Shown in pieces: positions 1 to 7,964 of a stretch of DNA of 64,000 nt. This stretch comes from Pokkaliibacter plantistimulans (GTDB lineage Bacteria; Pseudomonadota; Gammaproteobacteria; Pseudomonadales; Balneatricaceae): contig NZ_CP177354.1 of NCBI RefSeq assembly GCF_046844695.1, forward strand, positions 248,001 through 312,000, given 5' to 3'. A model generated the notes under the pieces. The model was not told the DNA's origin. It was given only the letters and a program-made list of their open reading frames with translations, and did not search any database. The number at the start of each line of letters is the position of its first letter. Position 1 is the first letter of the stretch. A program made the translations under genes and the position numbers.

Positions 1-310
1 AATCATCCAGCGCCCATAGCTTCAGGGTCTGCGGTGTACTGCCCGCCAGTTTGACCAGATCACTGAGGCGCACGCCCTGCCAGGTAGACGCCGTCTCACC
101 GCCGGGCACTTCCGGCAGACGGGTGGTGTAGCTGACCTGCGGCATGGCCTCCAGCTGGCTGAGGCTCAGTTCATGTACCCTGGCATCGGTGCCGGTAATC
201 GACAGCACGCTGTCATCGGCGCGCAGTGGCAACGCCACCAGCAACAGCAGGCCCAGGCAGATACGGCTGAATAGCGGCCATATCTGCAGCGTGCAACAGC
301 GTCTGTGCAT
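1..310 (-). CDS. Periplasmic molybdopterin-oxidoreductase-like protein (partial, N-terminal part)
   Basis: Only the first 103 codons are in the window; the gene continues past base 1. The ATG at 308-310 follows a GGAGAG ribosome site. The product begins with a Sec-type signal peptide (basic MHRRC, then a hydrophobic run ending LPLRADD). The mature part has the short pattern of small secreted proteins related to the oxidoreductase molybdopterin-binding fold: a hydrophobic strand with ITGTDAR, then LSLSQLEAMPQ, then a TWQGVRLSDLVKLAG segment. These proteins are usually periplasmic and often lack proven enzymatic activity. It is divergent from earP. Family assignment is from pattern memory, and the C-terminal half cannot be seen. 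Confidence 0.6.
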   Translation of the reverse strand, partial: MHRRCCTLQIWPLFSRICLGLLLLVALPLRADDSVLSITGTDARVHELSLSQLEAMPQVSYTTRLPEVPGGETASTWQGVRLSDLVKLAGSTPQTLKLWALDD

Positions 311-515
311 AGGTCTCTCCTGTCAGTGGAAACGGGCTTTACTCACCGGCAGCCCCTGGCAGGGACTCGTCCGGCAGCAAATGCAGCGGCAGAGTGTAGC
401 AGCAGTGTTTTGATTGCGTAAATGTTGAGCAACAACAAGGATGTCGTCCTGACTTATCGCCACCCTGTCTGACTGGTATCATGCCCGCCCTGATCCCGGC
501 TGACAGGTCTTTATC

Positions 516-1724
516 GTGTCGATTCGACGCTGTGACATCTTTTGTACTGTCATTGACAACTTCGGTGATATTGGCGTGTGCTGGCGCCTCGCCAGACAGT
601 TACAGCAGCAATACCAGATGCAGGTCAGGCTGTTTGTCGATGAGTTGCAGGCCCTGCAGATGCTCTGTCCGCAAGCCACACTGCTGCCTTATCAGCAACT
701 GGAGCAGATCGACGTCTATCGCTGGCAACCCGCTGCTGAGCAACAGCAAACCACCGACGCCACGCCGTGCAGCGCTGACTTCAGCCCCGAGGCCATCGCC
801 GATCTGGTCATTGAGGCCTTCGCCTGCGAGCTGCCCGCCGATTATATCGATGCCATGGCAACCGTCGCCGCCCGCGGCAAGCAACCGCGCTGGCTCAATC
901 TCGAATACCTGGCCACGGAAGACTGGGCCGATGACTGCCACGGCCTGACCTCCATGCACCCGGCCAATGGCCTGCGTAAGCAGTTCTACTTTCCCGGCTT
1001 CAGTCCGCGCACCGGTGGCCTGCTGTGTGAAGCAAACCTGCTGGACGAGCGCGATGCCTGGCAGGCTGATCCGCAGCAGCGGGCGACACTGCTGCAACGC
1101 CTTGGCGTTGCCTGGGACACCAGCACAAATCAGCGCGATCCCCTGCTGATCTCGCTGTTTGCCTACCAGAACCCGGCCGTAGCCGCTTTGTTACAGACGC
1201 TCAGCATGAGCACAAATCCCGTGCTTTGCCTGGTGCCTGAAGGTAAAATCCTGCCCCAGGTTGCCACTGCCCTCGGCTGCGCTCCGTTGCGACGGGGAGA
1301 CTGCCTGCAGCAGGGGAATCTGACGGTACAGGTGCTGCCTTTTCTGGAGCAGCGTGATTACGATCGGCTGCTGTGGAGCTGCGACCTGAACCTGGTACGG
1401 GGAGAAGACTCCTTCGTACGTGCGCAATGGGCCGGGCGGCCACTGATCTGGCAGATCTATCCGCAAGCGGATGACGCCCACCTCGACAAGCTCGAGGCCT
1501 TCCTGCAGCGCTACAGTCAGACCCTGCCACCGGCGCTGGCCACGCAGGTTCTGACCTGCTGGCGAGCCTGGAATCAGCCGGACAGTGCACATCCCGACTG
1601 GGCTGCCTTGCTGGCGGCTCTGGCAGACTGGCAACACGATGCGCGGCGTTGGGCCGAGACCCTGCTTAAACAGGGTGATCTCGCCGCAAACATGCTGCAG
1701 TTTTTGCAAAATCACAGTGATTAA
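516..1724 (+). CDS. earP: EF-P arginine rhamnosyltransferase EarP
   Basis: Transfers rhamnose from dTDP-rhamnose to the conserved arginine of elongation factor P, the modification that lets EF-P rescue ribosomes stalled on proline runs. The 402-residue product has the EarP length. The N-terminus carries the DNFGDIG motif (Asp14 and Asp18 match the two family-critical aspartates), and near residue 295 there is the RGEDSFVRAQWAGRP nucleotide-sugar site. The start is a GTG at 516-518 with an AGG about 8 bases upstream; no better ATG fits the conserved N-terminus. The partner efp lies 121 bases downstream on the same strand, the usual arrangement, and it has arginine at the modified position, which strongly supports the call. 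Confidence 0.95.
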   Translation: MSIRRCDIFCTVIDNFGDIGVCWRLARQLQQQYQMQVRLFVDELQALQMLCPQATLLPYQQLEQIDVYRWQPAAEQQQTTDATPCSADFSPEAIADLVIEAFACELPADYIDAMATVAARGKQPRWLNLEYLATEDWADDCHGLTSMHPANGLRKQFYFPGFSPRTGGLLCEANLLDERDAWQADPQQRATLLQRLGVAWDTSTNQRDPLLISLFAYQNPAVAALLQTLSMSTNPVLCLVPEGKILPQVATALGCAPLRRGDCLQQGNLTVQVLPFLEQRDYDRLLWSCDLNLVRGEDSFVRAQWAGRPLIWQIYPQADDAHLDKLEAFLQRYSQTLPPALATQVLTCWRAWNQPDSAHPDWAALLAALADWQHDARRWAETLLKQGDLAANMLQFLQNHSD

Positions 1725-1758
1725 AGGCTTCTTGCCCCCTTTGCGATTTTGCAAAATC
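1702..1758. repeat. Two copies of TTTTGCAAAATC upstream of efp
   Basis: TTTTGCAAAATC occurs at 1702-1713, inside the last codons of earP, and again at 1747-1758, 45 bases later. The second copy lies in the 14-base perfect palindrome GATTTTGCAAAATC (1745-1758), and the first is the same palindrome with one mismatch. The second copy overlaps the spacer of the efp promoter candidate. This could be a paired operator site or chance; no regulator is known to me for this motif. Confidence 0.5.
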
Positions 1759-1767
1759 GGCTATAGT
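1740..1767 (+). promoter_or_regulatory. Candidate efp promoter
   Basis: TATAGT at 1762-1767 is a fair -10 box, with a weak TTTGCG at 1740-1745 (16-base spacer) as the -35. It would start transcription about 70 bases before the efp ATG. The weak -35 makes this tentative. Confidence 0.35.
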
Positions 1768-1845
1768 GGCGCGCACTGGATCAAAGTAGCGGGCGCAGGC
1801 TGTTACAGTCGCACGCACTCAATTTAACTTTTTTGAGTTCATCTC

Positions 1846-2412
1846 ATGAAAACAGCACAAGAACTTCGCGCTGGTCAGGTGATCAGCATCAACGGCTCTC
1901 CCTGGGTAATCCAGAAAGCTGAATTCAACAAATCCGGCCGTAACGCTGCGGTCGTGAAAATGAAACTGAAAAACCTGCTGTCTGGCATCGCTACTGAAAG
2001 CGTCTACAAAGCCGACGACAAGTTCGAAGACATCATCCTGGATCGCAAGGAAGTAACCTACTCCTACTTCGCTGATCCTCTGTACGTATTCATGGATTCT
2101 GACTACGAACAGTACGAAATCGAGAAAGATGATCTGGGCGACGTCCTGATGTATCTGGAAGACGGCATGACCGACGTCTGCGAAGCGGTTTTCTACAACG
2201 GCAAAGTAATCTCCGTCAGCCTGCCCACCAGCATCGAGCGTGTGATTGCCTACACTGAGCCTTCAGTACGTGGCGACACCTCTGGCAAGATCATGAAGCC
2301 TGCCCGTCTGAACAACGGCACCGAAATGATGGTTTCCGGCTTCTGCGAAATCGGTGACAGCATCGTTATCGATACCCGCACCAACGAATACAAATCACGT
2401 AACAAGGCCTGA
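1846..2412 (+). CDS. efp: Elongation factor P (Arg32 type)
   Basis: Translation factor that binds between the P and E sites and stimulates peptide-bond formation at polyproline stretches. The 188-residue length is typical. The KOW-like N-terminal domain contains the modification loop at residues 28-34 (NKSGRNA) with Arg32 at the tip, which is the residue glycosylated by EarP, rather than the lysine modified by EpmA/EpmB in enterobacteria. Two OB-type domains follow, ending in DTRTNEYKSRNKA. It has its own leader (1725-1845) with a promoter candidate and is followed by a strong terminator at 2435-2458. The codons used look those of a highly expressed gene. Confidence 0.98.
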   Translation: MKTAQELRAGQVISINGSPWVIQKAEFNKSGRNAAVVKMKLKNLLSGIATESVYKADDKFEDIILDRKEVTYSYFADPLYVFMDSDYEQYEIEKDDLGDVLMYLEDGMTDVCEAVFYNGKVISVSLPTSIERVIAYTEPSVRGDTSGKIMKPARLNNGTEMMVSGFCEIGDSIVIDTRTNEYKSRNKA

Positions 2413-2434
2413 TTCGCCCTGTCTTCGTGATAGC

Positions 2435-2458
2435 AAAAAGCCCCTGATGGGGCTTTTT
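2435..2458 (+). terminator. Rho-independent terminator after efp
   Basis: The inverted repeat AAAAAGCCCC (2435-2444), TGAT loop and GGGGCTTTTT (2449-2458) is a classic intrinsic terminator 22 bases after the efp stop. The A-run on the other side means it may also act on the convergent rlmF transcript, whose stop is at 2484. Confidence 0.92.
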
Positions 2459-2483
2459 GTCATTCTGCAGTTCACACCCCGGC

Positions 2484-3473
2484 TCAGACCCTGCTGTGCC
2501 AGCGCATCTGTCGCCAGATTTTCTGCTGCTCCGGGTTGAGAAAGCTCCAGGCGATAAAGCGGCTGTTTTTCTGGCCCTGTGCCATCGCCACTACCTGCTG
2601 TTGCACCGCCCCGACCTCTTTCAGCACCTTCTCCAGCAGCGGCAGATTGGCCTGTTTCGATACCAGAGAGGTAAACCAGTACACCTGACTGGCGTAACCC
2701 GCACTCTCACGCATCATGCGGCTGATAAAAGCCAGCTCGCCGCCTTCACACCACAGCTCATTGCTCTGTCCGCCGAAATTCAGCTGCTCCGCACTGGCCT
2801 CTTTCTGTTCATCCCATTTGCCGAGGTTCTGCCACTTGCGCTGATTACCCCGCACCATCTGCTCCACTGACTCATGAAAAGGCGGATTGCACAGGGTCAG
2901 GTCAAGATAATCATCAGGCTGCACGATGTGGGTAAAACAGCGCTGTGCATCAGGCTGTTGTCGCAGGCTGATCTTCTGCTGTAGCGCCGGGTTGGCCGCC
3001 AGAATGCGCTCCGCCGACGCCAGTGAGGCCGCTTCAATATCTGCGGCGACAAACTGCCAGCCATATTCACTGCTACCGATCAGCGGGTAGATGCAGTTGG
3101 CACCACAGCCAATATCCAGCACCTGAATACGTTTGCCGGCAGGCTGTTTGCCACCGTTGGCCGTCGCCAGCAGATCGGCGAGATAGTGGATATAGTCGGC
3201 CCGCCCGGGAATGGGTGGACACAGATAGCCTGCGGGAATATCCCAGTTTTCAATCTGATACCAGTGCTGCAGCAGTGCCCGGTTGAGGGCCTTGATCGCC
3301 TGCGGATCAGTAAAATCGATGGAATGGTTACCCTTGGGAGTCAGGCGGATAAAGCCCGCCAGATCAGGGCAGACCGCGGTCAGGGCAGCAAAATCATAAC
3401 GTTGCTGATGACGATTGCGCGGATGCAGCGGTGAAGGTTTGGCAGCAACAGGTGGTACAGATTTGCGGGACAT
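2484..3473 (-). CDS. rlmF: 23S rRNA (adenine-1618-N6)-methyltransferase RlmF
   Basis: Methylates A1618 of 23S rRNA using S-adenosylmethionine. The 329-residue product has the RlmF layout: a basic N-terminal tail (LHPRNRHQQRYDFAAL), the GRADYIHYLADLL segment, SAM motif I as VLDIGCGANCIYP, and the amino-methyltransferase catalytic motif NPPF in LTLCNPPFHESV near residue 197. The C-terminal part contains the family segments GGELAFISRM and the WFTSLVSK run. It is convergent with efp and stands alone. The chosen ATG gives the usual basic leader; upstream sequence is short and AT-richer, with no other gene. Confidence 0.93.
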   Translation of the reverse strand: MSRKSVPPVAAKPSPLHPRNRHQQRYDFAALTAVCPDLAGFIRLTPKGNHSIDFTDPQAIKALNRALLQHWYQIENWDIPAGYLCPPIPGRADYIHYLADLLATANGGKQPAGKRIQVLDIGCGANCIYPLIGSSEYGWQFVAADIEAASLASAERILAANPALQQKISLRQQPDAQRCFTHIVQPDDYLDLTLCNPPFHESVEQMVRGNQRKWQNLGKWDEQKEASAEQLNFGGQSNELWCEGGELAFISRMMRESAGYASQVYWFTSLVSKQANLPLLEKVLKEVGAVQQQVVAMAQGQKNSRFIAWSFLNPEQQKIWRQMRWHSRV

Positions 3474-3579
3474 GGTAGTCAGAGCAGCAATGGGTAGAGG
3501 CTAGAAAAGTGGCTCCCAGTATAGAGAGCCGAGTCATGAGGGAACAGCGGAAAATACCGTGGCCATTCCACTACTGCAA

Positions 3580-3882
3580 TCAGAAAGGATAAAGACTAAC
3601 AACCACCATAAAGGCAGCAGTGGAGTATACGGCTAGCGCTATGGTGTTATAAGTGGCACGTTTTTTAAGGTCACCTACACGATTTATCGCAATGAGAACA
3701 AAAAGAGCAACGACAAAGAAAACCCATGCCAGCCAAGTGTTAGCCAATATATAAACTGCTGGCCTACCCTCCTGATTCAAAAAATCTTTGAACTGCTCTT
3801 GAATAGAAGAAAGCATGATAGCCAAGGAAGGGAATATGCTTATCTGCAGAAAGATTAAAAGATAATTAAGCCACTTCCACAT
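3580..3882 (-). CDS. Small two-helix membrane protein downstream of hcp
   Basis: I do not recognise this 100-residue protein. It has hydrophobic segments at about residues 7-26 (LLIFLQISIFPSLAIML), 49-65 (LAWVFFVVALFVLIAI) and 78-97 (TIALAVYSTAAFMVVVSL), so two or three membrane helices are likely. The ATG at 3880-3882 is only five bases after the stop of the preceding gene (3888-4343), so the two are almost certainly co-transcribed. Base composition is visibly AT-richer than in the flanking T6SS and rlmF genes, which hints at later acquisition. The context, directly after hcp in a T6SS locus and paired with a soluble small protein, would suit an immunity protein, but nothing in the sequence proves that. 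Confidence 0.7.
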   Translation of the reverse strand: MWKWLNYLLIFLQISIFPSLAIMLSSIQEQFKDFLNQEGRPAVYILANTWLAWVFFVVALFVLIAINRVGDLKKRATYNTIALAVYSTAAFMVVVSLYPF

Positions 3883-3887
3883 AACTA

Positions 3888-4343
3888 CTACTCTTCAGCT
3901 GGGAGCACTTTCATAAACTTCGCTTTATTGCGAATACTTGTCGAAGATAACTGGCCACTGGCGCCAGGTACTTTAACGGATTTCAGGTTCAACAATTCAG
4001 TTGTCTGGCCATGCTCATCGATTTTACTGAGCACTACATCGACTTTCCCACTGCCAATAAGCGCACCAGTAACAGCTATTTCCAGCTCTGCACCATTCAG
4101 GCTCGCAGTGTTTAACGAGGCGTTCTTCGCTGGATCAACGTACAACCACGGCGTCTGTATATGACCAAAGCCCAGAGTGCCACTTTTAGTGCCCAGGCTG
4201 AATAAGTCTGTCATGCCGTACAGATGTCTCGTAGCTGCTTGCCCGGCACGAACCTCAACATAAGCGCCAGATGCGATATTAAAGCCAAAGCCAGTTTTCG
4301 GAATACCAAGCGCCAGCGAAGAAATAGTAATTCTAACTTCCAT
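3888..4343 (-). CDS. Unknown 151-residue protein downstream of hcp
   Basis: No family recognised. The product has no signal peptide and no clear membrane helix; it looks beta-rich, with alternating hydrophobic residues and many Gly/Ser/Thr (for example GFGFNIASGAYVEVRAG and LEIAVTGALIGSGKVDVVLSK). An AGGGA ribosome site lies 8 bases before the ATG. It starts just beyond the hcp terminator, so it needs its own promoter or read-through from hcp. It forms a two-gene unit with the small membrane protein at 3580-3882. A cargo or effector carried by the Hcp tube, with its neighbour as immunity protein, is one possibility; a structural accessory protein is another. Confidence 0.7.
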   Translation of the reverse strand: MEVRITISSLALGIPKTGFGFNIASGAYVEVRAGQAATRHLYGMTDLFSLGTKSGTLGFGHIQTPWLYVDPAKNASLNTASLNGAELEIAVTGALIGSGKVDVVLSKIDEHGQTTELLNLKSVKVPGASGQLSSTSIRNKAKFMKVLPAEE

Positions 4344-4381
4344 GACATTTGTCCCTAAACACTTTATAGATGCCGAATAGA

Positions 4382-4403
4382 AAAGGCTCCCGAAGGAGCC
4401 TTT
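4382..4403 (-). terminator. Rho-independent terminator after hcp
   Basis: On the minus strand the RNA is AAAGGCUCC-UUCG-GGAGCCUUU followed by UCUAUU. The stable UUCG tetraloop and U-rich tail, 40 bases after the hcp stop, make an intrinsic terminator likely. Confidence 0.85.
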
Positions 4404-4442
4404 CCGTAACAGTGTAATCGTACGCGATAGGGTCGCGGGAGA

Positions 4443-4922
4443 TTACATCTGCTGGCCTTTGAGACCGCTGTAACCGTAGACCAACGGCGCCATGACATTG
4501 TTGTCGTCGTCGGTGGGGGTCACGGTCATCATCATTTCGGTGTAGGAAATGCGGATGGTTTCCACTGGGCGGTCATTCTGGATAGACACGCTGTAGTGGG
4601 AAATCATGGCGTCGGTCAGTTCGATTTTCATGATCTCTTCGATCTTCTCGCCCTGTTTGGTCATGTGGAACACCGCGGTTTTGGCTTTACCGATGGTGGC
4701 TTCCTTGAACAGGTCAGGTGAGGAGCGGTCCTGGAATTTGGTGATGGTGATGTCACCCAGACGAGCGGCACTGGCTTCACGGTCCATCGCAGTACCAGTA
4801 TGAGCGGTAATCACACGGTCGATTGCCCAGTCCATGGACAACAAGGTGATCAGATCCTTGAACTGTTCGGCAGTGGCTTCGCCCTTGATGCCTTCATAAT
4901 TCAGGTAGGTATTACTTTGCAT
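4443..4922 (-). CDS. hcp: T6SS tube protein Hcp (TssD)
   Basis: Forms hexameric rings that stack into the inner tube of the T6SS and are secreted. The 159-residue size, the N-terminal pattern YLNYEGIKGEAT, a central DITITKFQDRSSPDLFKEA and the late SYTEMMMTVTP strand all match the Hcp family. An AGGAGA ribosome site is well placed before the ATG. It is the last gene of the minus-strand T6SS array but is separated from clpV by 346 bases that hold a promoter candidate and a stem-loop, so it can be expressed above the structural operon. A strong terminator follows. There is no C-terminal extension, so this is a plain tube subunit and not an evolved Hcp. Confidence 0.95.
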   Translation of the reverse strand: MQSNTYLNYEGIKGEATAEQFKDLITLLSMDWAIDRVITAHTGTAMDREASAARLGDITITKFQDRSSPDLFKEATIGKAKTAVFHMTKQGEKIEEIMKIELTDAMISHYSVSIQNDRPVETIRISYTEMMMTVTPTDDDNNVMAPLVYGYSGLKGQQM

Positions 4923-5165
4923 GCTTTTCTCCTAAGCATTTGGGTTGATAACCGTCCTTACGGACGGACTTCCTTGATCGACGGACCGGACCTGACTTTG
5001 CCACAGCCTGGCGCCGTTTATACGGCGTCTCCCCGTCACTTATCACCCTTCCAGCGGTAGTAGCGACAACATCCCTTGTGTCACTCCGGTGTGCTGACGC
5101 CCGCTATCTCTATACGTCAGCAACAACCGGGACTGACCGACCCACAGGCTTTTGGCCTTCCCTGG

Positions 5166-5185
5166 AAGGGGTGGGCACACCCCTT
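5166..5185 (-). promoter_or_regulatory. Stem-loop near the 5' end of the hcp leader
   Basis: AAGGGGTG (5166-5173), GGCA loop, CACCCCTT (5178-5185): a perfect 8-bp stem that would lie within the first 30 bases of the predicted hcp transcript. It has no U tract, so it is more likely an mRNA-stabilising or processing element than a terminator. Confidence 0.5.
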
Positions 5186-5199
5186 GTGTTGCGCGCCCT

Positions 5200-5228
5200 A
5201 AAATAATCCTTTCGCCACCACCTGTAAA
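5200..5228 (-). promoter_or_regulatory. Candidate sigma-70 promoter for hcp
   Basis: On the minus strand TTTACA (5223-5228) and TATTTT (5200-5205) are separated by exactly 17 bases. Transcription would begin near 5193, giving a leader of about 270 bases before the hcp ATG. The sequence upstream of the -35 is AT-rich, as in an UP element. Confidence 0.5.
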
Positions 5229-5268
5229 TTAATTTATTAAAACGTAATTATTTATTTCACATTGTGAC

Positions 5269-7923
5269 TCAAAACATTGACACCGCATCTTCCATATCGC
5301 AGCCAGTATCGAGCACAAAGCCATCATTGCCGCAGTTCACTTTGATCTGTGCCAGGGCCCGACGCTCTGCTACCGCATTGAGAATGGCTACCGACAACAG
5401 GGGCAGCAGCTGGTTATGCAGGGTGTTGTGAATCGTTCGCGCTCCGGAGCCCGCATCCTGACAGCCCTGCACGATATAGCTCAGCACTTCCTCGCCGTAC
5501 ACCAGTTCGGTCTGATGATGCTGGCGCAACCGGCGCTCAATGCGCGCCAGCTGCAGCTGGGCGATGGCGGTCAGCATCTCACTGCTCAGTGGCACATAAG
5601 GCACCACATTGAGGCGACCGAGGAAGGCCGGCTTGAACACCTTGAGCAGGTCTTCCTGCAACGCCTTGCGCAGCCCCTCTACCCCCGGTGCAGTCTCCGG
5701 ATCCTCGAACAGCTGTAGAGTGGTATCACTGCCGACATTGCAGGTCATGATGATGATGGTATTGCGGAAATCGATATCGCGGCCTTCACCGTCCTTGATG
5801 GTGCCCTTGTCGAAGACCTGATAGAAAATGTCCTGCACGCCGGGATGGGCTTTTTCCATCTCATCCAGCAGGATCACGCTGTAAGGCTTGCGCCGCACCG
5901 CTTCGGTCAGCACGCCACCCTCGCCATAGCCAACATAACCGGGCGGCGAGCCCAGCAGCAGGCTGACCTTATGCTCCTCCTTGAACTCCGACATATTGAT
6001 CACAGTGACCTTGTCTTCGCTGCCAAACACCTGCTCGGCCAGAGCCAGCGCTGTTTCCGTCTTGCCAACGCCACTGGGGCCGGTCAGCAGGAAGATGCCA
6101 TTGGGACGATTTTCATCGGCCAGCTGGGCGCGGGCGGTCTGCACCGTCTGGCTGATCAGCCGCAGGGCATGGGGCTGGCCGATGACCCGTTCGGCCAGTC
6201 GCTGCTCCAGCCCGAGAATGGCGCTGATCTCATCGGCCTGCATGCGCCCGAGCGGAATACCGGTCCAGTCAGACACCACCGCAGCGACCAGCTGCTCATC
6301 CACCTGCCAGTGCACCATCGGCTGGCCGTTGTCGGCATAGTGCTGCAGAAACTGCCGGAAGGCCTGTTGCTCCTGCTCCCTTTCGTCATCATGCAGCGTA
6401 TCGTCGGCCAGTTTGCGGTAATGGCTGTCAGCCTGCTGTACCGCCAGCTTCTCCGCCTGCCACACAGCCTGCTCGCGCTGCAGCTCAGCCTCCACCTCCT
6501 GCTGTTGACCTTGCAGGGTCACCAGCACCTCGGTGTGCTCGCCGGTTGCCAGCTGCTCAGCACGCAGCTGACTGATCTCGGCAGACAGCGCTTCCGCCTG
6601 ACGCTGCAACTGCTCGACCCGCGCCGGTACTGCCGCCTGACTCATGGCCACCCGCGCACAGGCGGTATCCAGCAGAGCAACGGCCTTGTCCGGCAGCTGG
6701 CGACCGTTGATATAGCGTTGCGACAGATGCACCGCCGCTTTCAGCGCAGCATCGGCAATGCTGACGCCGTGGTGACGCTGCATCACCGGCAACAGGCCAC
6801 GTAGCATGATGATGGCCTGCTCGGCACTGGGCTCCTCCACTTTCACTACCTGAAAACGTCGGGTCAGTGCCGCATCCTTCTCGAAATACTTTTTGTATTC
6901 GGCCCAAGTGGTGGCGGCGATGGTCCGCAGCTCACCACGGGCCAGTGCTGGCTTGAGCAGATTGGCCGCATCGTTCTGCCCTGCCTGCCCACCACTGCCG
7001 ATCAGGGTGTGGGCTTCGTCAATAAACAGGATGATGGGCGTGGCCGATGCCCTGACCTCGCTGATGACCCCTTTCAGGCGATTCTCAAACTCGCCCTTCA
7101 TCCCTGCCCCGGCCTGCAGCAGGGCCAGATCCAGCACCCGGACGCTGACCGCTTTCAGCACCTCTGGCACGTCGCCCGCGGCAATACGCTGAGCCAGCCC
7201 TTCCACCACCGCGGTTTTGCCCACCCCGGCTTCGCCAGTGAGGATTGGGTTGTTCTGGCGTCGCCGGGTAAGGATGTCGATCATCTGGCGGATTTCATCA
7301 TCGCGCCCGAGGATGGGGTCGAGCTTGCCGTCACGCGCCTGAGCGGTGAGATCCTGAGTGAACTGATCCAGTGCCGGGGTACGGCTGATTTTGCTGCTGT
7401 CCCCTTCGGCCCGGGCGGCGGCTGGCGCAGCAGCCCCGCCCTGATGCTCTCCCGACTCATGGCGCAGCTGCGGCCAGGCGTTCAGCAGCTGGGCAGCATC
7501 CAGCCTGGCCAGCGACGGCATGTAACGTTGCCACAGCAGTGCCAGCCCTTCGTCCTTGACCAGCGCATAGAGCAGATGGGCAGAGCGGATGCTGTCATCC
7601 TGAAAGGCAATACTGCAGGCCACCCAGCTCTCCTGCAGCAAGTGCACCAGCTGGGCTGACAGGCCGGGAACGGCATCGTTACCGGTGCGCAGGGCTTCCA
7701 GCGCACGCTGCAGCTCGCCATGAAAATCTTCGGGCTGCACTTCAAAGCAGCGCAGTAGCAAATGCAGGTCGCTGTGCTCATTGGCTGCCAGCGGGGTCAG
7801 CCAGTGCTGTACCTCAACACTGAAATGGCTGCGCGACTGACACAGGGCAGCGGCGGCTTCCAGGGCACTACGGCAGGTGGGATTCAGTTTTTCCACCAGA
7901 TGCTTGAGAGTCATCGACGACAT
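5269..7923 (-). CDS. tssH: T6SS sheath-recycling AAA+ ATPase ClpV (TssH)
   Basis: Disassembles the contracted TssB/TssC sheath in the cytoplasm so that subunits can be reused. The 884-residue product has the ClpV layout: an N-terminal repeat domain (about 1-160), AAA domain 1 with Walker A GEAGVGKT at 230-237 and Walker B ILFIDEAHT near 300, a coiled-coil middle domain (about 420-530), AAA domain 2 with GPSGVGKTE near 615 and LLDEMEKAHP, and a ClpB-type C-terminal domain. The N-terminal helix MTLKHLVEKLNPTCRSALE is the TssH type that binds the sheath. AAGGA lies 9 bases before the chosen ATG. TagJ, encoded upstream, is a known partner in related systems. Confidence 0.96.
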   Translation of the reverse strand: MSSMTLKHLVEKLNPTCRSALEAAAALCQSRSHFSVEVQHWLTPLAANEHSDLHLLLRCFEVQPEDFHGELQRALEALRTGNDAVPGLSAQLVHLLQESWVACSIAFQDDSIRSAHLLYALVKDEGLALLWQRYMPSLARLDAAQLLNAWPQLRHESGEHQGGAAAPAAARAEGDSSKISRTPALDQFTQDLTAQARDGKLDPILGRDDEIRQMIDILTRRRQNNPILTGEAGVGKTAVVEGLAQRIAAGDVPEVLKAVSVRVLDLALLQAGAGMKGEFENRLKGVISEVRASATPIILFIDEAHTLIGSGGQAGQNDAANLLKPALARGELRTIAATTWAEYKKYFEKDAALTRRFQVVKVEEPSAEQAIIMLRGLLPVMQRHHGVSIADAALKAAVHLSQRYINGRQLPDKAVALLDTACARVAMSQAAVPARVEQLQRQAEALSAEISQLRAEQLATGEHTEVLVTLQGQQQEVEAELQREQAVWQAEKLAVQQADSHYRKLADDTLHDDEREQEQQAFRQFLQHYADNGQPMVHWQVDEQLVAAVVSDWTGIPLGRMQADEISAILGLEQRLAERVIGQPHALRLISQTVQTARAQLADENRPNGIFLLTGPSGVGKTETALALAEQVFGSEDKVTVINMSEFKEEHKVSLLLGSPPGYVGYGEGGVLTEAVRRKPYSVILLDEMEKAHPGVQDIFYQVFDKGTIKDGEGRDIDFRNTIIIMTCNVGSDTTLQLFEDPETAPGVEGLRKALQEDLLKVFKPAFLGRLNVVPYVPLSSEMLTAIAQLQLARIERRLRQHHQTELVYGEEVLSYIVQGCQDAGSGARTIHNTLHNQLLPLLSVAILNAVAERRALAQIKVNCGNDGFVLDTGCDMEDAVSMF

Positions 7924-7964
7924 GACAACAGATTCCTTTCTTTAACATCGCACCCGCGGGCGCA

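Larger units (their letters stand above)
4923..5268 (-). promoter_or_regulatory. hcp leader region (no gene)
   Basis: This gap between clpV and hcp contains no credible gene. Going from clpV towards hcp it holds an 11-base palindrome TCACAATGTGA (5257-5267), an AT-rich stretch, a sigma-70 promoter candidate (5200-5228), a perfect 8-bp stem-loop (5166-5185) and about 240 further bases of GC-rich leader before hcp. Confidence 0.6.

Noticed and set aside
144..413. Plus-strand open frame of 89 codons at the left end
   Set aside because: It is antisense to the partial minus-strand gene, which has a signal peptide, a ribosome site and a recognisable fold.
5257..5267. CRP binding site upstream of hcp
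   Set aside because: The half-sites TCACA and TGTGA are in the wrong order and spacing for CRP (TGTGA-N6-TCACA).
5845..6804. Plus-strand open frame of 319 codons
   Set aside because: Antisense shadow of clpV caused by high GC at third codon positions; the protein is His/Gln/Leu rich with no family pattern.
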